Assembly (NCBI GenBank): GCA_937954195.1
Contig: CALFYR010000124.1
Coordinates: forward strand, 1 to 6,928
DNA from: an uncultured Dehalococcoidia bacterium
Lineage (GTDB): Bacteria > Chloroflexota > Dehalococcoidia > Tepidiformales > Tepidiformaceae
DNA: 6,928 bases
Direction of reading: 5' to 3'
Positions 1 to 6,000 of the stretch are shown in pieces. The notes under the pieces are model-generated. The model did not search any database, was not told where the DNA came from, and saw nothing but the letters and a program-made list of their open reading frames with translations. Each line of letters opens with the position of its first letter. Position 1 is the first letter of the stretch. The position numbers and the translations under genes were made by a program.

Positions 1-60
1 TGCCGTGAAACGGGCCGGCGGCCATGTGCAGGGCACGATCTGCTACACGATTAGCGCCCA

Positions 61-68
61 TTACGTAA
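61..68 (+). promoter_or_regulatory. 8-bp palindrome TTACGTAA just upstream of the acyl-CoA dehydrogenase gene (possible operator)
   Basis: TTACGTAA is a perfect palindrome six bases upstream of the ribosome binding site. It is AT-rich against a GC-rich background. Its placement would suit a small dimeric repressor such as a TetR-family regulator of fatty-acid genes. An 8-bp palindrome is short, no regulator gene is in view, and the symmetry does not extend further. The operator reading is speculative. Confidence 0.15.
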
Positions 69-74
69 CGACGC

Positions 75-79
75 GAGGA
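75..79 (+). promoter_or_regulatory. Ribosome binding site for the acyl-CoA dehydrogenase
   Basis: GAGGA lies four bases before the ATG at 84. It is a recognisable, slightly close Shine-Dalgarno that supports this start. The in-frame sequence upstream of the ATG is closed by a TAG at 51-53, and no better start lies between. Confidence 0.6.
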
Positions 80-83
80 TTCC

Positions 84-1316
84 ATGACGCACGCGCACGC
101 GACTGACCGCAAGCTGACCGAAGAAGAAATCGAAGAACTCCGCGGGAGGGTCAAAGCCTTCATGGCGGAGAACATCTACCCCAACGAGGCGTTCTTCCAC
201 GACAACCACCCCCGCCAGAGCGCGGCTGGCCGGGAAGCCATCAAGGGCATCCAGGCCAAGGCCAAGGCCCAGGGCATGTGGGCTCCACACCTGCCCTCCG
301 AAGCCGGCGGTATGGGCATCGGCTTCATGCCGTACGTGTACATGAACGAAATCCTCGGCCGCAGTCCGATCGCTCCCATCGCCTTCGGCTCCCAGGCGCC
401 CGATTCCGGCAACGCCGAGATCCTCTGGCAGTTCGGAACCAAGGAATTGCAGGACAAGTACATGAAGCCGCTCGTGAACGGCGACATCTGGTCCTGCTAC
501 TCCATGACTGAGCCCGAAGTCTCCGGCGCCGACCCCACGAACCTCCAGACGACCGCCCGCCGCGATGGCGACGAGTGGGTGATTAACGGTCACAAGTGGT
601 TCACCAGCCAGGGCGAAGGCGCGACGTTCGCCATTGTCATGTGCGCGAGCGAACTCGATGAGCCGCCGCACCGCCGCATGACCCAGATCGTGGTCCCGAC
701 CGACACCCCGGGATTTGAGATCATTCGTCCGGTGCCGGTCATGGGCGAAACCGAAGGTTCGCACTGCGAAATCCGCTACACCGATGTCCGCGTCCCTGTT
801 ACGAACACCCTCGGCGAAGCGGGCGGCGGGTTCAAGATCGCCCAGAAGCGCCTCGGCCCGGGCCGCATCCACCACTGCATGCGTTGGCTCGGTCAGATGC
901 AGCGCGCCTTCGAACTCATGGTCGAATACTCGCTCCAGCGAGAGGTCTACGGCTCCACGCTTTCCGAAAAACAGACGGTCCAGAACTGGATCGCCGATAG
1001 CTACGTCGAAATCCAGGCTTCGCGCGCGCTCACGCTCTCAGCCGCGAAGAAGATCGACCAGGGCGATGAAGCCCGCGTCGAGATCTCGGCCATCAAGTTC
1101 TTCGGCGCGAAGATCCTGCACGACGTCATCGACCGCGCGATCCAGGTCCACGGCGCCCGCGGCGTTTCCGGCGATACGCCACTCGAAGCTATGTACCGCA
1201 ACGCCCGCGCCGCCCGCATCTACGACGGCCCAGATGAGTCCCACCGGATGGTCGTTTCGCGGCGCATCCTGCAGAGCTTCAAGGCCGGCAATGGCTGGGA
1301 CTTCGGCGTCCAGTAG
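84..1316 (+). CDS. ACAD10/11-type (LvaC-like) acyl-CoA dehydrogenase family flavoprotein
   Basis: This 410-residue FAD enzyme has the standard acyl-CoA dehydrogenase length and order. The helical N-terminal domain spans about 15-135, the beta domain about 136-250 and the helical C-terminal domain about 255-402. Visible motifs are MTEPEVSGAD (141-150) and INGHKWFTS (167-175) of the flavin site, LGPGRIHH (257-264), LQREVYG (284-290) and IQVHGARGVSG (353-363). Where classical medium-chain enzymes carry the catalytic Glu of an YEGT motif, this protein has IYDGPDESH, with Asp at 381. The DGPDE-H signature is, from family knowledge, typical of the ACAD10/ACAD11 group. In mammals that group, with its fused kinase domain, converts 4-hydroxyacyl-CoAs via 4-phosphoacyl-CoAs. 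In Pseudomonas putida, LvaC does the same step in levulinate breakdown. The next gene is the matching kinase-fold protein, which supports this role. A plain cytosolic acyl-CoA dehydrogenase on another substrate remains possible. Family assignment is secure; substrate is inferred. Confidence 0.93.
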   Translation: MTHAHATDRKLTEEEIEELRGRVKAFMAENIYPNEAFFHDNHPRQSAAGREAIKGIQAKAKAQGMWAPHLPSEAGGMGIGFMPYVYMNEILGRSPIAPIAFGSQAPDSGNAEILWQFGTKELQDKYMKPLVNGDIWSCYSMTEPEVSGADPTNLQTTARRDGDEWVINGHKWFTSQGEGATFAIVMCASELDEPPHRRMTQIVVPTDTPGFEIIRPVPVMGETEGSHCEIRYTDVRVPVTNTLGEAGGGFKIAQKRLGPGRIHHCMRWLGQMQRAFELMVEYSLQREVYGSTLSEKQTVQNWIADSYVEIQASRALTLSAAKKIDQGDEARVEISAIKFFGAKILHDVIDRAIQVHGARGVSGDTPLEAMYRNARAARIYDGPDESHRMVVSRRILQSFKAGNGWDFGVQ

Positions 1317-1330
1317 CGAACCGGTGTACT

Positions 1331-1356
1331 CCCCTCTCCACGCGCGTGGAGAGGGG
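1331..1356. repeat. Perfect 26-bp palindrome (hairpin; probable dispersed intergenic repeat)
   Basis: The arms CCCCTCTCCA (1331-1340) and TGGAGAGGGG (1347-1356) are exact reverse complements around the self-complementary centre CGCGCG. On either strand this folds into a hairpin with a stem of about 10-11 bp and a small loop. It occupies half of the 54-bp spacer between the acyl-CoA dehydrogenase and phosphotransferase genes. No T-run follows, so it is not a classical rho-independent terminator on the + strand. Its form, a pyrimidine arm and a purine arm with a CG-rich centre, resembles dispersed palindromic repeats common in high-GC genomes, but no second copy is present here. In mRNA it could stabilise the upstream transcript or partly insulate the two genes. 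Confidence 0.85.
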
Positions 1357-1357
1357 C

Positions 1358-1363
1358 GAGGGG
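1358..1363 (+). promoter_or_regulatory. Ribosome binding site for the phosphotransferase gene, at the edge of the palindrome
   Basis: GAGGGG ends seven bases before the ATG at 1371 and is the best-spaced Shine-Dalgarno. A second purine run, GAGGA (1366-1370), touches the ATG and is too close to act. The motif starts two bases after the palindrome ends. It also resembles the palindrome's own 3' arm, so alternative pairing with the CCCCTC arm could mask it. Confidence 0.5.
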
Positions 1364-1370
1364 ATGAGGA

Positions 1371-2360
1371 ATGGAACTCGACGAGCTGCGCGGACGGCTA
1401 GAACCGTTCGCCCGCGAACACCTCCAGGATCCGCGAGCCACGATCGGTGAGGTAGAAAAAGGCCCCGGCCACGCGGGCTTCTCCTACTTCTTCGAGGTCT
1501 TCTCGGATGGCCTGAAGACGGACTACTTCCTCCGCCTCCCGCCCCCGGGCGTCAAGCTCGAAGGGACCGCCGACGTCCTCCGCCAGGTCGCCGCGATAAA
1601 GGCGCTGAAGGACACGGACGTGCCCCACGCTCCTATTCTCTGGTCGGGCGATGACGAACGGTGGTTCGGCGTGCCCTACTTCGTCCAGCCACGGCTCGAA
1701 GGCGACACGCTGAAGAACGACTACCCCCTGCGCTTCAGCGATGAGCAACTTCGCGGCATGGCCCGCGATGCGATGGTCGCGCTTGCCGGCATCCACAAGG
1801 TCGATCAGGCGAAGGCGCCGTACCTCGGCGACTACTGGGGCTACCAGTTCGATGTCGAACGCTGGGATCGCTTTTACGAGCGAGCGGCCGAACCGGAGTT
1901 GCTCGCCCTCCAGCCGCGCGTGAAGGAACTGCTGCTCGACAAGATCCCTCACGAATCGCGGATCGCCATCTATCACGGAGACTTTCAGTGGTCGAACGTC
2001 CTGTATTCCCCGCAGGGCAAGCTCTCCGCGGTCATCGATTGGGAACTGTGCGGGATTGGGCCGACGCTGAACGATGTCGGCTGGGTGTGCGTCTTCAGTG
2101 ATCCGTCGGCGTGGGCTCACGAGCAGCAGAGCCGCATGCCACACGGCGACGAACTCGAACAGTGGTACCGCGACGCCTACGGCGCCGACATCGGCGACAT
2201 CGGCTGGTTCAAGGCGCTCGCCGTGTACAAGTTCGCGATCATCAGCGGCTTCAACCTGATGCTTCACCGCCGGGGCAAGCGCCACGATCCGCACTGGGAG
2301 GACATCAAGCCCTCCATGCAACGAAACATGGAATACGCTATGGAACAGCTCAGCCGCTAG
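1371..2360 (+). CDS. APH-fold phosphotransferase (ACAD10/11 kinase-domain / LvaA-like)
   Basis: This 329-residue protein has the aminoglycoside phosphotransferase / choline kinase fold. The N-lobe glycine-rich loop is GPGHAGFSYFFEV (31-43), followed by the strand DYFLRLPPPG (51-60). VPYFVQPRLEGD (101-112) is the hinge region. YHGDFQWSNVL (201-211) is the Brenner-type catalytic loop, with Asp204 as presumed base and Asn209 as metal ligand. VIDWE (221-225) carries the second metal-binding Asp223. All catalytic residues are present, so it should be active. The strand that often carries an ATP-binding Lys has Arg55, which I recall as common in this subfamily. The gene follows an ACAD10/11-type dehydrogenase. 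In mammalian ACAD10/11 the two domains are fused, kinase first; here they are separate and in the opposite order. The likely role is phosphorylation of 4-hydroxyacyl-CoA before the flavoenzyme eliminates phosphate. P. putida LvaA needs a small partner, LvaB, which I do not see. Antibiotic modification is less likely given the context. Confidence 0.9.
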   Translation: MELDELRGRLEPFAREHLQDPRATIGEVEKGPGHAGFSYFFEVFSDGLKTDYFLRLPPPGVKLEGTADVLRQVAAIKALKDTDVPHAPILWSGDDERWFGVPYFVQPRLEGDTLKNDYPLRFSDEQLRGMARDAMVALAGIHKVDQAKAPYLGDYWGYQFDVERWDRFYERAAEPELLALQPRVKELLLDKIPHESRIAIYHGDFQWSNVLYSPQGKLSAVIDWELCGIGPTLNDVGWVCVFSDPSAWAHEQQSRMPHGDELEQWYRDAYGADIGDIGWFKALAVYKFAIISGFNLMLHRRGKRHDPHWEDIKPSMQRNMEYAMEQLSR

Positions 2361-2367
2361 TGCCGGG

Positions 2368-2376
2368 TGCTAGACT
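2368..2376 (+). promoter_or_regulatory. Putative extended -10 promoter element (TGC-TAGACT)
   Basis: TGCTAGACT fits the extended -10 form TGn-TAnnnT. The hexamer TAGACT ends at 2376, so transcription would start at about 2383, exactly the A of the next ATG. No convincing -35 box is seen 16-18 bases upstream, as is tolerated for extended -10 promoters. There is no clear Shine-Dalgarno before that ATG, so a leaderless message would make sense. This is motif-level evidence only. Confidence 0.35.
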
Positions 2377-2382
2377 GATTCC

Positions 2383-2613
2383 ATGGACGAGTACATGACC
2401 TGGGCCGAGATCGAACGCCGCTTCGATGGTCAGTGGGTGGTCATCGACGATCCGGACATGACGGACGACCTCGAGATCCTCGGGGGACGCGTTGTGTTCC
2501 ACGGCGCCACGCGTGCGGCAGCCCACGACGAAATCATGCGCCGGCGTTTGAAGCGGTATGCCGTCGAGTTTCTTGGGCCTCCCGTACCCGAAGGCATGGT
2601 TGCCATACTTTGA
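2383..2613 (+). CDS. Small conserved-type protein of unknown function, partner of the downstream aspartic protease
   Basis: This is a 76-residue soluble protein with no signal peptide or membrane segment. It opens with an acidic helix-like stretch, WAEIERRFDGQWVVIDDPD (7-25). A strand pattern GGRVVFHG (34-41), a basic helix around HDEIMRRRLKR (48-58) and a C-terminal strand pair RYAVEFLGPPVPEG (58-71) follow. The F-x-G-x-WV-x-I core followed by G-x-VV-x-H recalls small DUF5678-like proteins, which I remember sitting beside retropepsin-like proteases in some bacteria. That link is from memory and weak. The coding potential is supported by the 4-bp overlap with the protease gene, because its TGA is shared with the protease TTG start. 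The ATG at 2383 is chosen because it fits the putative -10 element as a leaderless start; ATG 2395 (residue 5) is the alternative. Function is unknown. A substrate, inhibitor or scaffold for the protease are all possible. Confidence 0.75.
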   Translation: MDEYMTWAEIERRFDGQWVVIDDPDMTDDLEILGGRVVFHGATRAAAHDEIMRRRLKRYAVEFLGPPVPEGMVAIL

Positions 2614-2981
2614 GCTACTCGTTTGCGCCGGGCGGGTTTGTCATCATGCGCGCGCGTTTTCAGGGCCCCGGCGGGGACTCGTTCGCCCGACTGCTTGTCG
2701 ATACCGGCGCCCAGTTCACGATGGTCAACGAATCGATCGCGAACGAGATCGGTCTGGAAAGGACGGGCGCCCGTACGGTCTATGGCGTCTCCGGTGCGAC
2801 GCGGATTGGCCTGGCCGAAGTCCCGCAACTCGACTGCATCGGGCTCACCCGCCGCAGCTTTCGAATCGGTCTGCACTCCCTGCCCCCAGCATTGGGAATC
2901 GACGGGCTCCTCGGGCTCGATTTCTTCAGGGACACTCGGCTCACGCTCGACTTCAAGAACCGCCTGCTCACCGTTGTCTGA
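2610..2981 (+). CDS. Single-domain retropepsin-like (clan AA) aspartic protease
   Basis: Starting at TTG 2610 gives 123 residues, the size of one retropepsin lobe, so the active enzyme should be a homodimer. The catalytic motif is LLVDTGAQFTMVN (28-40) with Asp31 in DTGA. The flap-like turn is VYGVSGAT (57-64), and the second conserved element is IDGLLGLDFF (97-106), the hydrophobic-hydrophobic-Gly motif with the Leu-Gly-Leu-Asp-Phe ending typical of bacterial family members. The C-terminal strand LTLDFKNRLLTV follows. No signal peptide or membrane helix is seen, so a cytosolic location is likely. The TTG start lets the first strand (FVIMRARF, 10-17) form complete and creates a TTGA overlap with the preceding stop, which suggests translational coupling. 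The ATG at 2646 would remove half of that strand. An open frame continues far upstream, but its sequence there is Arg/His-rich shadow of the previous gene. The natural substrate is unknown. Confidence is high for the family, moderate for the exact start. Confidence 0.87.
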   Translation: MSYSFAPGGFVIMRARFQGPGGDSFARLLVDTGAQFTMVNESIANEIGLERTGARTVYGVSGATRIGLAEVPQLDCIGLTRRSFRIGLHSLPPALGIDGLLGLDFFRDTRLTLDFKNRLLTVV

Positions 2982-3044
2982 AACTCGCCACGAATTGTCG
3001 CGTTCGTGTCGCATTATCCCACTGCGGGCCGTGACACACCGGGC

Positions 3045-3050
3045 TAGGAT
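3045..3050 (+). promoter_or_regulatory. Putative -10 element (TAGGAT) for the helicase-nuclease genes
   Basis: TAGGAT is preceded by CCGGGC, much as the element at 2371 is preceded by CCGGGTGC. It would place the transcription start near 3057 and give a leader of about 18 bases carrying the strong Shine-Dalgarno at 3061. No clear -35 box is found at the usual distance; GTGACA at 3031-3036 is only eight bases away, too near. The surrounding gap (2982-3074) holds nothing else I can name. Confidence 0.35.
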
Positions 3051-3060
3051 GTGGCCGCGC

Positions 3061-3068
3061 GAGGTGAT
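3061..3068 (+). promoter_or_regulatory. Strong Shine-Dalgarno that fixes the AddB-like start at TTG 3075
   Basis: GAGGTGAT is an eight-base exact complement of the usual 16S rRNA 3' end (ATCACCTC). It sits six bases before TTG 3075, which is ideal spacing. It lies downstream of the GTG at 3051, so it cannot serve that codon. This is the best evidence that translation starts at 3075. Confidence 0.85.
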
Positions 3069-3074
3069 AGCAGC

Positions 3075-6000
3075 TTGATTCGGTTGGTCCCATTCGGTGC
3101 CCCTGCGCGGGCGGAGCTGGCGAACGTCCTCGCCGAACTCAAGCAGAGCGATCCGCTCGCTCCGGTCACCGTTGTTGTCCCGAACAACTACGTCGGTCTC
3201 TCGCTCCGCAGGACGGTTGCCGCATCGACGTCACTGGTGAACGTGCGCTTTCAGGTGCTCGCCCGCCTGGCCGAACTCATCGGCGGCGCATCGCTGGCAG
3301 CGTCCGGAAGACGTCCGCTCGTGCCGTGGCTCGAAGCGGAGGCAATCCGCACCGCACTCCGGGAAGAGCCCGGTGTCTTCCAGGGCGTGGCCGACCACCC
3401 GGCGACGGCGCGCCGCCTGGCTCTCGCTGCATCCGAACTTCGCGAACTACCCTCCCAGGCGCTGGACCGCATCGCCTCCCAGGGCGAGCGCCCGGCCGAC
3501 GTAGTTCGGATCGCCCGGCGCGCCCGCGCACTGACAGCCGGCTACTTCGATGCGACCGATCTGCTCCTCGAAGCAGCGCAGGTCATCAGCGCCCGCCCCG
3601 AGGTCGCCCGGGAGACGGGCGCCCTCGTGTTCTACCTCCCCCGGAAGCTTCCACTCGCGGCGGCCGACCTGTTCCGATCCGCGTCACAGTCGATCCCCGC
3701 CGTTGCCATCATCGGTCTCACGGGCGATCCGGAGGCCGATCGCCGGACCGAGGAAATCGCCTCGGTGCTGGGCGGCGACGTGGAATCGCCGGTGCGCCCG
3801 CCGATCCCTCACGCGCACTCCATAGCCTCCCTTCCAGATGCTGAGGAAGAGGTCCGCGACGCCGTACGCGAAGCATGCCGACTCGCCGAAACCGAGGGCA
3901 CGCCTTTCCACCGGATCGCGATCCTTTACGGCCAGGCCGATACCTACGGCCAACTCGTTCACGAGGTGCTCAGCGTCGCCGGCATCCCCCACAACGGCCC
4001 ACCAATTCGGACCATCGCTCAGTCCCTCGCCGGCCGGGCCGTCCTTGGGCTGTACCGCGCCGCCGCGTCCGGGTTTCGGCGCGACCTTGTCGCCGATTGG
4101 ATGACCGCCGCCCCGGTTCGGTGGCGTGGCAAGGAGGTCCCGTCTCATCGCTGGGACGAGATTTCGCGCGATGCGGGCGTCGTCCGTGGCGTCGAACAAT
4201 GGCAGCGCCGGCTCGAAGGGTGGGCTGCCGACCAGGAGGCGTTCGGCAGCACCACGCAGGATGGCGCCGAATCACACTACGGGCGCCGCGCCAGGCACGC
4301 TCGCGAACTCGCCGCCTTCATCACCGAACTCGCCGAAACGACGGCCGTTGGGAGGACCGCCTCCGCCGGCGACCACGCCAGGGAGGCGCTGGACTGGCTC
4401 GAGAAGTTTCTGCCAGAGAATGCGGTCAACTTCGAGCACGACGAGCACGCCACGGAACAGGAGATCGAAGCGCGCAACGAAGTGAAGTCGCTCCTTGAAT
4501 CGATGGTCGCCATCCAGGGGGATCTCCCGCCCGCGTTCGGCGGCCGGTTCGAGCGGGCCCAGTTCGCTACCCTGCTACAGGAAGCCCTCAGCACCTCGTC
4601 CGGGCACGCCGGTAAGCTTGGCGAAGGCATCTTCGTCGGGCCCGTCTCAACCGCCGCGGAGATGGAGTTCGACGCAACCTTCATCATCGGCCTCGTCGAA
4701 GGCGCCTATCCGGCCGGCGCCGCCGAGGATCCGCTCCTGACCGAGGCCGAGCGCGCCTCCAGTGGCGCAATCCCCTCCCGCCTCGAACGGCGCATCGATG
4801 AGCGCCGCGCCTTCCTCGCCGCTCTCGCTTCCAGCGGACGTTCCCGGCTTTCCATGCCGCGCGCGGCCCTGCGCGACCAGAAGACCACGCTGCCTTCCCG
4901 CTGGCTTCTCGAGTCCGCCAGCGCCCTGGCGGGGTCACCCGTCTACGCGACCGAACTCGAGAAATCGATGCGCGACCCGGCTCGGCCTGAATGGTTCCGC
5001 GTCGAGTTCTCCGTCGAAAGCGCCCTCAAGGAGTACCACCCCGCTTCGCTTCAGGAGCGAGACCTTGCGAGCCTCTCCGGCCCGGGCCGGCCAGAGCACC
5101 ACTTCCTCGCCAGCGAGATCCGTGGCCTGGGTGAGGGCATCCGCGCCCGCCGTTCGCGGCTGCGCCGGCACCGCCTCCTCGGCGAAGATGTCCGGCGGCT
5201 CGACGAGTGGAACGGCTACGTTGGCGCAAACCGCGTCCCGCCGCCGTCAATCGAAACGCCCATCTCGCCCACGGCCCTCGAAACGTTTGCCGCCTGCCCC
5301 TTCCGCTTCTACCTCGGCTACGTCCTCCGCGTGGGCGAAGTCGAACGGCCCGAAGAGGCCGAGACCATCGCCGCGAAGGACCTTGGCACGATCGTCCACG
5401 ACGCCCTTGAGCGGTTCTTCAAGGAGATGGTGGGACGGCTCGATCCGATGGCGCCCTGGAGCCCGGCTGAACGCGAACGCCTTGCCGCCATCGCGCACGA
5501 AGAGTGCAATCTCGCCGAACGCAAGGGCCTCACCGGCCGGGAACTCGCCTGGACAGCACAGAGAGCACGGATCCTGCGCGACCTCGACCGCTTCCTGGAC
5601 TACGACGATGCGTTTCGTGCCGAAACTGGCTTTAGCTTCGATTCGGCCGAGCTCGTCTTCGACGACAAGGACCGCGGATCCGATAGCCGGCAGATCCCCG
5701 CGATCCGCTACCGTGTGGACGACGAGACCGTGATCGCCTTCCGTGGCCGCATCGACCGGATCGACCGCCGACAGGACGGCTCCGTCATCGTGACCGACTA
5801 CAAGACGGGTGGTGCGTCCCGCTACAAGTCCCTCGGCGACCCCAATCCATTCGACAAGCTGGGGGCGGGCAGGCACCTTCAGCTCCCGGTGTATGCGCTC
5901 GCCGCGAAGGAGCTCGCCGGCGGCGCGCCGGTTTCGGCCCAGTACTGGTTCGTGAGCGAGCGGGCGAACTTCCAGCGCTCATCTGTCGCCCTCGATGCGC

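Larger units (their letters stand above)
1..106 (+). pseudogene. Truncated fragment of a biotin-dependent carboxyltransferase alpha/5S-type subunit (partial, 5' edge)
   Basis: The frame read from base 2 begins AVKRAGGHVQGTICYTIS. This closely resembles a conserved internal segment of the oxaloacetate decarboxylase alpha / methylmalonyl-CoA carboxyltransferase 5S / pyruvate carboxylase TIM-barrel family, where the usual text is similar to VKKAGKHAQGTICYTISPVHT. In that family the segment lies roughly 150 residues into a protein of about 500, so most of the catalytic domain should follow. Instead the resemblance stops near base 55, at the point where PVHT is expected. The frame then runs through unrelated residues to a TGA at 104-106, inside the next gene. 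It is therefore either the end of a truncated or decayed gene lying mostly outside the window, or a chimeric junction. The family match is from memory over only 18 residues. That is unlikely to be chance but cannot be scored here. Confidence 0.5.

Noticed and set aside
51..875. 274-residue antisense open frame opposite the acyl-CoA dehydrogenase
   Set aside because: It is the mirror of a well-supported gene in GC-rich sequence. It is rich in Ala, Gly, Val, Arg and His and shows no family motif.
1331..1356. Palindrome as a rho-independent terminator after the dehydrogenase
   Set aside because: The hairpin is strong but no T-run follows on either strand. On the + strand it is followed by a purine-rich ribosome-site region.
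715..1401. 228-residue + strand frame overlapping the dehydrogenase and the spacer
   Set aside because: Its composition is dominated by Ser, Arg and Ala, the typical out-of-frame reading of GC-rich coding sequence. It crosses the palindrome.
1398..2321. 307-residue antisense open frame opposite the phosphotransferase
   Set aside because: It covers a gene with all catalytic motifs intact on the + strand. Long reverse frames are expected with G/C-biased third positions, and no recognisable domain is seen.
1371..2360. Aminoglycoside resistance kinase
   Set aside because: The fold is shared, but the neighbour gene, the RLPPPG text and overall resemblance to ACAD10/11-type kinases point to acyl-CoA metabolism instead.
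2433..2609. Upstream extension of the aspartic protease frame
   Set aside because: The extension is Arg/His-rich shadow of the 76-residue gene. The protease fold starts after the TTG at 2610.
3006..3037. Inverted pair GTGTC / GACAC in the gap before the AddB-like gene, as a terminator or operator
   Set aside because: The stem is only five base pairs with a loop of over 20 bases and no T-run. This is within chance expectation.
5247..5876. 209-residue antisense open frame within the AddB-like gene
   Set aside because: It lies opposite the conserved nuclease domain. It has no ribosome site or motif and is explained as a codon-bias shadow.
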